A stretch of 64,000 nt of DNA. It comes from Rhynchopus sp. YZ270_cl-10. Taxonomy: Eukaryota; Euglenozoa; Diplonemea; Diplonemida; Diplonemidae. The translations under genes and the position numbers were made by a program. The notes under the pieces were generated by a model. That model searched no databases and was not told the DNA's origin. It saw only the letters and a list, made by a program, of their open reading frames with translations. The stretch lies in assembly GCA_964035575.1 (NCBI GenBank), contig OZ037898.1, forward strand, positions 62,001 to 126,000, written 5' to 3'. Shown one piece after another: positions 22,135 through 34,555 of the stretch (positions are counted from its first letter, which is position 1; every line of letters begins with the position of its first letter).

Positions 22135-23322
22135 GGGGATACGACTCCAGCCATTTTGGCTGGGACCAAACGCACGGAAAATTCATTTGGCATTATCTGG
22201 CCATCTCCAAGGCAACTGCGGGTGAAAAACACCCTCAGAGTGGGTCACAGGGGGCCTGTGGGTCGAAAAACGACCCAGAAGCCACCCCAGAATACAAAAA
22301 AATGGAAAAAAATAGTGAAAAAACGGCTTTTTTCACGTTTTGGCCACTTTGGGCAAAATAGCGATTTTTCGAGAAAAAAATCAAAAACCGGGATATTTTT
22401 TGACATCACAAAGCCTCCTTTGGCACAAATATACCCCAAAAGTGGCCTGTGAGTCCATTCCAACCTGTTTTGGACATATTTGACACTTTTGGAAGTGTTT
22501 TTTTGGTGTTTTTAGGTCAAAAAAATGCCCAAGACGTCCCCAAGACATCCCCAAGACACTTTGCACACCCCCTGTTACGGTCATATTTTTTTCGTTTTTT
22601 TGCCTGAAACCCCCAAAATACCCCTCCCGGACCCCACATAGTCCCGAATATCCATCACACACCCACTCAGAGTGAGTAGAAGCACCCCAAAAAAAATATT
22701 TTTTAAAGCCCTAAAATTGTGCTTCAGTTTCGGCAGCATCCATGTTGAAGTTGAAGGGCTTTAAAAAATATTTTTTTTGGGGTGCTTCTACTCACTCTGA
22801 GTGGGTGTGTGATGGATATTCGGGACTATGTGGGGTCCGGGAGGGGTATTTTGGGGGTTTCAGGCAAAAAAACGAAAAAAATATGACCGTAACAGGGGGT
22901 GTGCAAAGTGTCTTGGGGATGTCTTGGGGACGTCTTGGGCATTTTTTTGACCTAAAAACACCAAAAAAACACTTCCAAAAGTGTCAAATATGTCCAAAAC
23001 AGGTTGGAATGGACTCACAGGCCACTTTTGGGGTATATTTGTGCCAAAGGAGGCTTTGTGATGTCAAAAAATATCCCGGTTTTTGATTTTTTTCTCGAAA
23101 AATCGCTATTTTGCCCAAAGTGGCCAAAACGTGAAAAAAGCCGTTTTTTCACTATTTTTTTCCATTTTTTTGTATTCTGGGGTGGCTTCTGGGTCGTTTT
23201 TCGACCCACAGGCCCCCTGTGACCCACTCTGAGGGTGTTTTTCACCCGCAGTTGCCTTGGAGATGACCAGATAATGCCAAATGAATTTTCCGTGCGCAAA
23301 AAATGGCTGGAGTCGTACCCCC
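22135..23322. mobile_element. 1.19-kb foldback element (near-perfect palindrome) flanked by TA
   Basis: Arms of about 575 bp (22135-22712 and 22754-23322) are near-identical in inverted orientation around a 41-bp spacer. They end in GGGG[A/G]TACGACTCCAGCC. TA stands immediately outside each end (22133-22134, 23323-23324), consistent with a TA target-site duplication as in Tc1/mariner-type elements. The identical hypothetical peptides from the two arms are a consequence of the palindrome. No transposase is encoded. Confidence 0.85.
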
Positions 23323-23403
23323 TAGTGGGGGGGGGGGGGGAAATCGGTCGTTCGCTGCTGGATTTTTTTTTAGTTTTTGTTGCTGTTTTTTTTTTTTTTG
23401 GGC

Positions 23404-23770
23404 AAATTGCGATAACACGTATACTTTTTGTTTCCATTTGCGATAACACGTACACAAAAAGTATACGTGTTATCGCGAAAAGTGGTCAAAAAAGTGTACG
23501 TGTTATCGCGAAAAGTGGTCGAAAAAGTATACGTGTTATCGCGAAAAGTGGTCAAAAAAATGTACGTGTTTTCTCCTTCTAAGGTGCTCGCTCTCCATAC
23601 CTAGACCCTCGAATTTTTTTTTTTGGGACCCCCATAAAGGGCTAATTTCGACGATTTGAGGCCATTCAAAGCAAAATTTGGCACTTTTGAGCATCTGTGG
23701 GGGTCTAGAACGCGGTTGCGAGCACCCCGTTTTTTAGCGAAATATGTACGTGTTATCGCGAAAAGTGTTC
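23404..23770. repeat. ACGTGTTATCGC repeat cluster
   Basis: The 23-bp unit ACGTGTTATCGCGAAAAG plus TGGTC recurs three times at 23467-23560, with inverted GCGATAACACGTA copies at 23410-23455 and further copies at 23745 and 24560-24672. The last copy abuts the left end of the giant inverted-repeat element. Confidence 0.85.
23620..23735. repeat. Copy of the CGACGATTTGAGGCC dispersed repeat
   Basis: A 115-bp sequence with GGGCTAATTTCGACG, GATTTGAGGCC, GCACTTTTGAGCATCTGTG and GGGGGTCTAGAACG. It recurs at 26940-27055, 27310-27470 (inverted) and 27855-27970 inside the giant element, so it is shared between the element and its flank. Confidence 0.8.
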
Positions 23771-24351
23771 AAAAAAAATGTACGTGTGACATTCAGAAGA
23801 CAGGGTCTGGTGGTAAATTTTGCGTATCGCACTCACACTTGCGGTCATGTGCCACTGCGTGGGTCTGGGAACCAGACTTACGTACTTAAGGTGCACGAAG
23901 ACAGGGTCTGGTGGTAAATTTTGCGTAGTACTGCGACGTGGTACTGCGTGGGTCTGGGAATATGGGTACCTGGGTACAGGATATTTGTTGTCAAAGACAT
24001 CAACCACCATGCATTGAGGAGGGTAAGACAGTGGTCGCAGTTTCTACTTGATAGCATTACAACATTTAACTTCTCCACGGGGGTCTTGGGCCGTTCATTC
24101 GGTTATACCTTGACTAGCGGAAGAGGCCTTTTTGGTCTCTAGAATATCCGGTATTCCCGAACGGAGGCACACTTTGTGTGTTACTACGACCTGGCAATTT
24201 CCAGCAGTAGGTTAAGTAATCTTTCTTGTAAATTGTTGGATCATTATCTCCTCAGTGCATGAATGCCCCACGTGACTGGACACTTTTGTGTTTGTCATGT
24301 GGAGCTGTGGTTGCTCTTTCACGACTTTTTTCCTTGTACACCAGTGTACCG

Positions 24352-24560
24352 TGTACCTGGGTACCTGGGTACCTGGGTACCTGGGTACCTGGGTACCTGG
24401 GTACCTGGGTACCTGGGTACCTGGGTACCTGGGTACCTGGGTACCTGGGTACCTGGGTACCTGGGTACCTGGGTACCTGGGTACCTGGGTACCTGGGTAC
24501 CTGGGTACCTGGGTACCTGGGTACCTGGGTACCTGGGTACCTGGGTACCTGGGTACCTGG
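24352..24560. repeat. (GGGTACCT)n octamer array, about 26 copies
   Basis: A perfect octamer array containing the palindrome GGTACC in every unit. It is open in all plus frames but has no protein character beyond a simple GYLGTWVP repeat. Confidence 0.98.
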
Positions 24561-25100
24561 GAAAACACGTACGTTTTTGTTCGCGAAAACACGTACACTT
24601 TTTTGCGATAACACGTATACTTTTTGTGTACGTGTTATCGCAAATCGAAAAAAAAAGTATACGTGTTATCGCAATTTACACGGATGCTGCCAGATCTGGC
24701 CAGATTTGGGGGCCAATTTCCCAGATCTGGCTCGTTTTCCAGATGTGGAGATCTTGTTTCCAGATCTGGCCAGATCTGGCCAGATCTGGGAATCTGGGAA
24801 ATTTTTTTTTTCAAAAAAAAAAAAAAACCCCCAGATCTGGCCAGATCTGGCCAGATCTGGAAATCTGGCCATTTTTTTTTTTTTCTCAGATTTCTGGCTA
24901 TTGTCTCCCACACGGTGGCCCATTCCTACCCTTAGGGTAGGGTCCGCGGGGGGTACCCAAGGGGGTACCCCCCAGACTACCCCATGGGGTACCCCATGGG
25001 GTACCCCCCAAATCTGAGGGGTACCCCATGGGGTACCCCCCAGACTACCCCCGGGGGTACCCCCCGGGGTACCCCGCGCGGACCCTGACTGGCACTGGGG

Positions 25101-25249
25101 GTACACAGGTACACAGGTACACAGGTACACAGGTACACAGGTACACAGGTACACAGGTACACAGGTACACAGGTACACAGGTACACAGGTACACAGGTAC
25201 ACAGGTACACAGGTACACAGGTACACAGGTACACAGGTACACAGGTACA
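25101..25249. repeat. (CAGGTACA)n octamer array, about 18 copies
   Basis: An octamer array containing GTAC in every unit, lying only in the left arm of the giant inverted-repeat element. Its absence from the right arm shows it expanded or inserted after the arms formed. Confidence 0.97.
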
Positions 25250-27309
25250 GCCAGAGTGCCAGAGTGCCAGAGTCAAGGGTCCGCGCGGGGTCCGCCCCCC
25301 GATGACATAACGAAGTATCGCTTGAAAATACCGTTCAATATATGTTGCTTGGTGTGCATGAAGAAGGACACACAAGGTATATCAAACGATAAATCAATCA
25401 GATAAACGTTACATCATCGGAAAATTGTTGGCACCGCCCCCCTGTCTTCGTATTTATTACGTCGACAGGCCAAACAGCGTTGGGCTCAGAAGAAGCAGTG
25501 CAAGACAGTCACTGGGGATCAACATGAGAACCAACTCCCAACAACACAGGCTACCGAAGTAGCAGGTGGGGTGTTGCGGGTGTTTGGGGTGAGAAAATCG
25601 ATTTTGGTAAGTTGCAGCAGAACATTCTTAAGTTCGCACTAGTCGAGAGAGGCTTACCCGCTGCAGTGAAGCAGTGCACCCATTTAAGGGTGGAGAAGCG
25701 TGACACGCACATACAAGTATGTACGTTACTTCAACAAAGGCTGAATTCTGGTAATTCTAAGGGATGTGAATTCAGCCACCACGCAGGTAGTGTTTTAAGG
25801 TTCCTCGCGTTGTGCTGCACAGCGGACTCATGACACAAAGGAGTTGCCCCCGCTCTCTTTCGCGCAAACTTAAGAAAATTCTGAAGTAACTACAACCTGG
25901 CGTGCGGGTACAGATGCATTGCTTTGTTCTTTCCTCAAAGTCATATCTGATCTCTCGGGTCTGTACTAAAGTCAGTGTTTAGATAAGCATCCACTTGACT
26001 CGTTCTAACAACCGTTGAAATCTAGAACAAAACAATACACTGCCCCTTCTCACACCAAGCCGCCATGCTTCAAGAGCATGCCCTGGGCAAAAATTACTGT
26101 GACAAAAATTGGTTTTCTGGGGGAACGCGATATTTTCTTGTGCCTACTGTAGTCCTCCGCAAGAGCAGAGGACAGACTTTCCGGATCCCGAAGTCGAATT
26201 TTTTGCACTAGCTATGCTCCCTGGGTTAATGGCTATAGCAGTGACTGACTAAGAGTTTCATAATAATTGGGGCGGTCTATGGGGTGGGTTAATGGAAAAA
26301 TTGGTTTAAAAACCCAACTTTTGCGGTCCCCGCCCGGTTTGCAATAATTGCACCAGCTCTTCCATCGGCACTGTTTCGCTGTCACGATGAAGGGTCGTCG
26401 GTTCGGGTACCTGTTGAGAGAAATTGAGTGCAAAAGTAGAGACTACAACAAAAAAAATCAAACAAACAAACAAGAAGCCGCTCCGTACCTCTTCCATGCA
26501 AAAAAGAAAGTAAAAGACTGCCCTTCCTCAGTCCGGAAGTAGCACCTCATCCGGTTCCCTGACGTAAAAGAGTTGTAGAGGTTACGAGATGCCATGATAA
26601 AAAAGTAAAAGTGACAATTTTGACAATAAAAATATGCTTCGATTTACATCCGAGCGGGACAAAGGCGAAAAGGGGGAGCGGGGGGGTGTAAAAACCGGGG
26701 CTTAAAAACATACCTTGCAGCACTCGCTCGGCCTACTCTCCAGGTACGAGAACATCACTGCACGAACAATCCCACTGATACTGATACCTGCATTCTATTT
26801 GTTGCCACATGGTAAAAATGACCAAAACTTCGACCAATTTTTTTTTCTTCACAATTTGCTCATTGAGGCTTTGGATTTTTTGGGCCATTTATGACCTACC
26901 ACGCCCGATTTTGGGCGAGAAGAAAAAAAAATTTGGGTCAAAAATCGACGCGTCTTTGGTAAAATCACGACTTTTCGGGCGCGAAACCACGTTTTAGACC
27001 CCCACAGATGCTCAAAAGTGCCAAATTTTGCTTTTAATGGCCTCAAAGGATCACGGGAGCACCCCTCGTAATTACGAGGGCTCCCCACGCCGTGACGTCG
27101 TCATTGCGCGCGTAATTTCCCACGTATGCGGGCGTGGTTGGTCATAAAATGGCCCAAAAACCCCAAACAAAACCTCAGATTGACCAAATCGAGGGAAAAT
27201 TGTCAAGTCGAAATTTCAGCCAAAATACGGTCATTTTGGTTATACCCCGCGGTGTATGCAGTAGCTAGAACACGTACACAGCTAAGTTCCTAAGCGATTT
27301 CCTTCACAT

Positions 27310-27990
27310 TTTTCATGAAAAATTGGTCAAAAATCGACTTGTCTTTGGTAAAAAAACCACGAAAAATCGGCTGCGCAAAACCACGTTTTAGACCCCCACA
27401 GATGCTCAAAAGTGCCAATTTTTGCTTTTAATGGCCTCAAATCGTCGAAATTAGGCCTATATAGGGCAAAAAAAATTTTTTGAGAGTCCCTTTCCCTGGG
27501 AGGCAATAGCCACCGGGTGTGCAGGGGGTACCCCGGGGGGTACCCCCCAGGGTCCGCGGGGGTACCCCATGGGGTACCCCCGCGGACCCTGAGGGGTACC
27601 CCCGCGGACCCTGGGGGGTACCCCTCGGGGTACCCCAAACCCCCCAAAGGGTACCCCGCGCGGACCCTACCCAACCCTGTGGGGTACCCCCTGGGGTAGC
27701 CCACGCGAGGGGGTACCCCCCGCGGACCCTACCCTGTGTGGTACCCTACCCTGCGGGGTACCCCTTTTGGGGGTACCCCCGGGGGTACCCCCAAAAGGGT
27801 CTGCTGGGCCACCGTGCAGGGAAAGGGACTCTCGAATTTTTTTTTTTCGCCCCTATATAGGGCTAATTTCGACGATTTGAGGCCGTTAAAAGCAAAATTT
27901 GACACTTTTGAGCATCTGTGGGGGTCTAAAACGTGGTTTCGCGCACCCGAAATTTCGTGGTTTTTACCAAAGACAAGTCGATTTTTGAAA
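27310..27990. repeat. Nested inverted repeat around a GGTACC-rich core
   Basis: Arms at 27310-27500 and 27810-27990 share TCGACTTGTCTTTGGTAAA, CCACAGATGCTCAAAAGTGC and CGTCGAAATTAGGC in opposite orientation. Between them lies a 280-bp core in which GGGGTACCCC occurs more than ten times. It is a hairpin within the giant hairpin. Confidence 0.8.
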
Positions 27991-30900
27991 AATCTCGAAA
28001 AAAAATTTTTTTTTCCCGGGAAAATTTTGACCCCTGAGTAGGGTTTTTGTGCACCAAAAAGTGCAAAAAAACGCAAGAGTCGGGTGTTTTGACGATCTGG
28101 GTACCGCCATATGCACTACAGGGGCCCACAATTTCGACTTTTTCTTAGCAATTTCCTTCATAATTTTTTTTTTCGATTTTTGGCAAAGGCAAATCTCAGG
28201 CAAAAAAAATTCACCCCTGATAGTGGGTCCTTGGGTGTCCAAAGATGCCAAAAACACAAAAATTTTGATGTTTTGACCATCTGTGGGCGCCTAAAACGCA
28301 CTTCTCTGCCCAAAAAATGAATATCGATTTTTCCTTAGCGTTTTTATAGCCGTGCTTTTTGGGTACTTTTTCGCAAAGGGAAAAAAAAAATATCAACCAA
28401 AATAGTGGGTCCTTGGGTGACCAAAAATGCAAAAAAACGCATTTTTTTGGTGTTTTGACCCTTCAGAACCACCCAAAACGCACTTTTGTGTACCAAAACA
28501 CGCATATTTCACATTTCCTTAGCAATGCCTTCACAAGTGCAAGGTGATTTTTGACCAAACTAATTTTGTGCACTTTTTTTGTGGTCACGTAACGCTAAAA
28601 TCCTCTCCGTGATGCGAGAATTACATGTGCGAATGCGATAATGATTCTCGCATGCGAACGCCCAAAACCACGAAGGAGGACGCAAGCAAGGCTTCAGTGC
28701 ACTTAGGTACAGGATGCGTCGTTTTCAGTTACAAAAAAGGGTACTGTGAAGCGGTTGAGGCACACACACACACACACACAGACCCGTTGCAAAATGCATC
28801 TGGGACCCACGCTAGACCCCCCAAAAGCTGTAAAACCATATATTTCCATCTCGCGACCCCAGCGGATGTGGACTGAGGTGTTTTTTTTGGGTGTTTAGAA
28901 AGGTTTTTGTCCGATTGGAGAATTTTTTCGGTAAGTGTTGCATTTTGTCCCCACTGAGTGTGCACTCAGAAAACACTCATCAATAAAACGACCTTTCTGT
29001 TCGGTAAAAAATAGATATTTTCTATCGTAGTAGTGGGTTTGTCGTGCAGTGATGTTCTTTGTACCTGGAGAGTGGGCCGAGTGCAAGGTATGTTTTTAAC
29101 CCCCCGGTTTTCTCCCTTTTCGACATGTCCGCTATTTTTTAGCTACATCAGCTGTATTTTTTTTTTTGTCAACAAAAATGTCACTTTTACGTTTAAGGGG
29201 TACGGGGCGGCTTCTTGTTTGTTTGTTTGTTTTTTTGTTGTAGTCTCTACTTTTACATTCAATTTCTCTTAACAGGTACCCGAACCGACGACCCTTCATC
29301 GTGACAGCGAAGCAGTGCCGATGGAAGAGCTGGTGCAATTATTTGAAAACCAGGTGGCGATCGTAAAAGTCGGGTTTATATACCAACTTTTCCATTAACC
29401 CACCCCATAGACCACCCTAATTATTATGAAACTCTTAGTCAGTCACTGCTATAGCCATTTAATCCAGGGAGCATAGCTAGTGCAAGAAATTCGACTTCGG
29501 GATCCGGAAAGTCTGTCCTCTGCTTGCGGAGGACTAGGCACAAGAAAATATTGCGTTCCCCCAGAAAACCAATTTTTGTCAGAGTAATTTTTGCCCAGGG
29601 CATGCTCTTGAAGCATGGCGGCTTGGTGTGAGAAGGGGCAGTGTATTGTTTTGTTCTAGATTTCAACGGTTGTTAGAACGAGTCAAGTGGATGCTTATCT
29701 AAACACTGACTTTAGTACAGACCCGAGAGATCACACATGACTTTGAGGAAAGAACAAAGCAATGCATCTGTACCCGCACGCCAGGTTGTAGTTACTTCAG
29801 AATTTTCTTAAGTTTGCATGAACGAGGAGGGGCGAATCATTCTTCGGGAACCATTAGCTGTATACCATGGAATGATTTTCTCAAAAACACCACGTGGGGG
29901 CTGAATTCAATCCCTTAAGAATTGCGAATTCAGCCTTTGTAGAAGGTACGTCTTACTTGTACTTGTACTTGTATGCCGTGTCCACCCTTCTCGACCTTAC
30001 CGGTTCACATGTACGAATAATATTAGGCAGTGGTAACACCCTTCTCAATTGTGCAAACTTAAGAATTTTCTGCTGGAACTTACCAAAATCGATTTTCTTT
30101 CACCCCAAACACCCGCAACACCCCACCTGCTACTTCGGTAGCCTGTGTTGTTGGGAGTTGGTTCTCATGTTGATCCCCAGTGTTTTGCACTGCTTCTTCT
30201 GAGCCCAACGCTGTTTGGCCTGTCGACGTAATAAATACGAAGACAGGGCGGCGGTGCCAACAATTTTCCGATGATGTAACGTTTATCTGATTGATTTATC
30301 GTTTGATATACCTTGTGTGTCCTACTTCGTAACTTGCACACACGAGCAACGTATATTGAACGGTACTTCAAGCGATACTTCGTTATGTCATTGGGGTACC
30401 TGGAAAAAAAAATTTTCCCAGACGTCCCAGATCTCCCAGATTTGGCCAGATCTGGCCAGATCTGGCCAGATCTGGGACGTCTGGGAAAATTTTTTTTTCA
30501 AAAAAAAAAAAAATTTTTCCAGATCTGGCCAGATCTGGGCGGCCCAGATCTGGAGATCTGGCCAGATCTGGCAGCATCCGTGAATTTACCCTTTTTTTTT
30601 TTTTTTTTTTTGAAAACTTTGTTACCATTCCTTTTGAGGGAACGGAGCATGCACGGTCCTGGAAACTCCAAGACATCGGAGTTCGGTGGGCTAAAGAGGA
30701 AGTTACCTTCCTACAACTGGCAAAGAAAAATAGGGGGGGCGTCACTCAACCTTGTATTCCGCAAACCCGCAAATTTACGGGTTTGCGGAATGGCGTGTCT
30801 CGCAGATGGAGTTGCAAGAAAGAGAGAGAAAAAAGGCTTGGATGTTCCTTAGCCTTACCTTGAAGAAGAAAAAAACCCCCCCGCACTACAGCGATTTGCA

Positions 30901-31442
30901 TTCACGAAAAACTGTAACGTTCGTCGCAGCTTGATGAATTAACCCTCGACACCATAGCATAGGGGCATGGAAAGTGTTTACTGCACAGCACTCACGGTAA
31001 CAAAATAAAAGGAAAAAAAAAGGGGGTGAATTTCAGCGCCTTGAACGACTCTGGGACGGCAAGGCACTGACATTTTCCGCGGCAAATAAATTATATAAAA
31101 AGATTGAGATGATTCCTCAGCTCCCATACTTCGTCATCCTATTAGAAGCTTCGAAGACGGATGTGCCACAACACATCTTAAAAAGAAAGAAAAGAAAAAC
31201 TTTGCAAGACGAAATGCGCCTCTCGGCTGCGCACACCTCTGAAGAAACTGTGAAGGTCTAAAATATGAAAAAAAAAAAAGAAAATAATAAAAAAAACCTA
31301 CATTCTCGAACTTTCTTGCCGACGTGATTTTCATTGGACGCATCCCCGATTTGAAAGAGATCATTTTGGTTTTTTTTTTGTATTATTTCCTTACAACCGT
31401 ATGCGTACCACCTTGTATGCTGTATACAAAAGAGAAAAGTTT

Positions 31443-31472
31443 ATAAGATAACCTAAGCCTCTCGTCACCTTA
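31443..31472. repeat. Family-B hairpin copy (truncated stem)
   Basis: TAAGATAACCTAAGCCTCTC followed by GTCACCTTAAAA; the 3' CTTA half of the inner stem is missing. Confidence 0.6.
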
Positions 31473-31782
31473 AAAAAAGAGGGGGAAAAAAACGCACAAC
31501 AAGATGAAATTCCTCGCAAATCCTTTGGGAAAGTTATTGAAATGCACCATCCGGCGAAATGCACAATGCCAGCCCCCCGGATGAACGCATTATTTTAACT
31601 TAAATAAATAACACACGAACGTTGCACCAAAAATGCAACACCGATGGTGTGAAAGGTACAAACAGTGCCTTTGCAGGTGTTTCGTACAAAAAAAAAGGGG
31701 TAGGGGGGGAAGGAAAAAGGGGCAAATAATAGCTAATTTATTACCGGGTCAGCAAAAACACTTCACCACCTGGAGATGGTCC

Positions 31783-32019
31783 GGTGCCACGAGGCAGAGG
31801 CACTCGGGTAGTTTAGGTGTCTCATCAATCCCGATGGCTTTCTGAGACACCAAAACCACCCTCGTGCCTCTGCCGAGTGCACCCTGGTCTCAGTGTTGGT
31901 TTAGTACAGCGCCCCAAAAGTTTAGTACAGGTTTAATACAAGTTTAATACAAGTTTAGTACAGTTAGTACACCTGTTTTAAACACCCTTGTATTAAACCT
32001 GCCAACACTGCCTGGTCTC
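31783..32019. repeat. Two adjacent hairpins
   Basis: The first (31783-31883) has imperfect 41-bp arms beginning GGTGCCACGAGGCAGAGG. The second (about 31886-32019) has CAGTGTTGG..TTTAATACAAG arms around short TTTAGTACA repeats. Both look like short MITEs or foldback elements. Confidence 0.65.
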
Positions 32020-34515
32020 TCAGAGGGTGAAAAGCGTTGAGGATTACCGATAATACGATGGTTTATTCATACAAGTAAAACGGACGTCACGGAAATGAAA
32101 AAAAAATGCTCGACCCACTGCCGTCGTTGCCGTGAAAAATAAAAAAAAACGGCCGTGAAAAAAAAGTGCCCTTTTAAAAAAAAACAACGGCCGTGAAATT
32201 TTTGTACAAGTCTTTGAAGGAACACACAGTGAAGTACGAGAAAAGGCGCCACTCAAGAACCATCCCACCTGATTTTTACCCCGCGGATAGGCGCGGATAG
32301 GAATGTACAGACCAAACCCCACCCATTTCCCCCTATATTCCCACAACCCACCTGATTTTTACCCCTGAAGAAAAGGAGGGTAGGGCAGGAGAGGACCGGT
32401 TAAGTGATATCGCACAGAAAACTGTGCTGGGTACTGGGTACTCCTTGTAGGGTCTTGTTGCCTTTTGGCACATGTATTGTGTCCACGGTGTGTTGTGTTC
32501 ACTGCTCTGAAGGTGCTGGCTCTCATCTACCTGATGGGGTAAGTGACACAGCATCTGACCCGCCATCTGTAATCTCCTGGTTTCAACACTGCCTTTCAGT
32601 TCTGCATACTGAATTCGCAGCATCCCGAGCGTCTCACAACCTCTTATTAGTCTTTGCCCGAGAAGAACACCGCAAATGGTCCAACACAGATGAGGTTCGT
32701 CTCACAGTATTGAGGTGTGCTCCACAACGGAAAGCCCATCAAATATGAGAAGAGTACTTTGCTCAATAACCGGTTACAAGTGCTGAAACACGAGAAATAT
32801 GCTACTCTGAAGAATCGGGAGCACGTACAAGTGCTCAGAAATGCCACACGCTCCAACTACAATTCACAGCAGGGTGAAAACGTGGGCGGGCAGCGGGAGA
32901 CCAGCGCAGTGAGGAGAGCCAGGAGCGCAGCAGGGCACGCAGGTGATGGTTTGGATAAGTCCATTTCCTGTGAGAGTGGAATCCGGTCGAAGTCATAGTG
33001 GGGACGGAACAAAGGTTGCAGCTGAGCTGTTCTCCAGGCGTGAGTGGCAGATTGTTGATACGTTTTATTTTTCCTTCCTTCAAAGCTTCACACAACGCTT
33101 TTTTGGTCTTTGGGAGACACACAAGGTGCCAGGTTCTATGATAAGCACGAACCACCCTGCACCTGTTTGTCATATTGTTTCCCGTGCAATACATGGAGAA
33201 ACGTTTCGTACTCGAAACTAGGGCACATTGCATTGTATAAAGACCTCCGAGGCACCCCAAAAACTTCTCCAGGCGTGACTGGCAGATTGTTGATACGGAG
33301 GCTGTTGTTCAGAGACAACCGGTGTATGAGGATGCTCCCCATCAGACGCTGGAGGTAGCATCAATACTGTCCTTCAGGGCAGCAGGGACAACTCCACAGT
33401 TCGACACACAGTTAGGCCACGGCAACCTGCCAGCAGTTGTGACAGAGTGGAAACTAGGATCTGAGCGTATAGCATCGCAGGCAGGGCAGGACCACCAAAA
33501 GTGCTCATTCGTGTCGTCAGCTTCCCGATCGCAGTGGGGCCGACTTTTTTTTTTTCACTTTTTATGTTGCTTTTACCCCCCAAGAATGACTTGGGAGGGA
33601 TGGGAAAGGGGGTTGGCCCTGTCTACGAACGAAAAAGAAGAAACAAGCAAAAAGCGTGGAAATATTTCACGGCCGTGATCAATGCAAAATTTCACGGCCG
33701 TTAAATTTTTCAGATTTTCTTCACGGCCGTGACCTCCCCGACAAAAAAAATTTTTTCCCGTCGTGACGGCCGTCGTACTTGTATGTTTATTACCGAAAAA
33801 AAAAAAAACTAACTAAAGAACGAAGGAAAACTCGCGTGCTTAGCTACCTTTTTTTAAAAAATTGCCAACGGAGCAGTTCACACATCAAAACTTATTTGCA
33901 ATAAAGCTTGATATCAGTCAAAACGTCCCTTGAGAACTCAGGCACGCTGGCAAAAAGGGGGAAGTGGGGGGGGAGAAGGGGAAAAGTATAAGATCACTCT
34001 AAGTCTTGTTAGCTTAGTCACCTTAATTGTGAAAGAAAACACACATTTCGCATAAAAAAAAATTCAGTATCAAAAAGAGAAATACTGATGAAAAGAAAAA
34101 AATGGAAAACTTATGAAAGAGGTGTCCTGATCAGTCGCGAGAACAAAAGAAATGAACTTGGCCTGTTTGGGGCGTAGTGTCCTGTTGTCGGCGACGTTTA
34201 AATAAAAAATGTCAGAGCTGCTCCAGGACACAACACATCTTCTAGTTCAGAACATAAAATACAAAAGAGAAAATAAAAGAAAAGTTTAAAAATACGCAGT
34301 TTGTAATTGAAGCCGACGCCCCATATTCACCCCACCCCCACCCTTAAACCTAAGCAAATTTGACAAACAGTGCAAAAAAAAAGAAGAACATGGGGAAAAT
34401 ACAACATAAAATGAAAAATAGTAGGGGGGGAAACTTGAAAGGTTGACCGTCCTCACTCAGACTGATCTCTTTCCATGAACAAACCTTTCAAAACAAACAA
34501 AGAATCAGTTCGTTT

Positions 34516-34555
34516 AGATGAACCTTGAGCCTCTCCGGACTTTGGTTACCTTCCT
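34516..34555. repeat. Family-B hairpin copy
   Basis: AGATGAACCTTGAGCCTCTC then CGGACTTTGGTTACC. The stem is diverged but the tip is kept. Confidence 0.5.

Larger units (their letters stand above)
24679..30582. mobile_element. 5.9-kb long-inverted-repeat element with 6-bp AATTTA target duplication
   Basis: Terminal CACGGATGCTGCCAGATC is repeated inverted at the other end, and AATTTA stands directly outside both ends (24673-24678, 30583-30588). The arms (about 24679-26560 and 29090-30582) match over long tracts: CCAGATCTGG clusters, the GATGACATAACGAAG segment, and about 700 bp ending near GCACCAGCTCTTCCATCGGC. The left arm carries an extra 0.4-kb insertion of GGTACC-rich and (CAGGTACA)n DNA at 24900-25300. 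The middle 2.5 kb holds a further inverted repeat. No transposase is visible, so it is probably a non-autonomous foldback element. The two arms have diverged in places, so it is not very recent. Confidence 0.8.

Noticed and set aside
22381-23086. Two identical 93-residue peptides on opposite strands
   Set aside because: They are the same DNA read from the two arms of a palindrome; no other coding evidence.
24212-25405. GYLGTWVP and TCVPVYLC repeat frames
   Set aside because: Translations of the GGGTACCT and CAGGTACA octamer arrays.
32404-33358. Several 60-140 codon frames around 32.4-33.4 kb
   Set aside because: No recognisable motif, overlapping frames on both strands look equally poor, and a GCGTGA[GC]TGGCAGATTG repeat pair explains part of the similarity.
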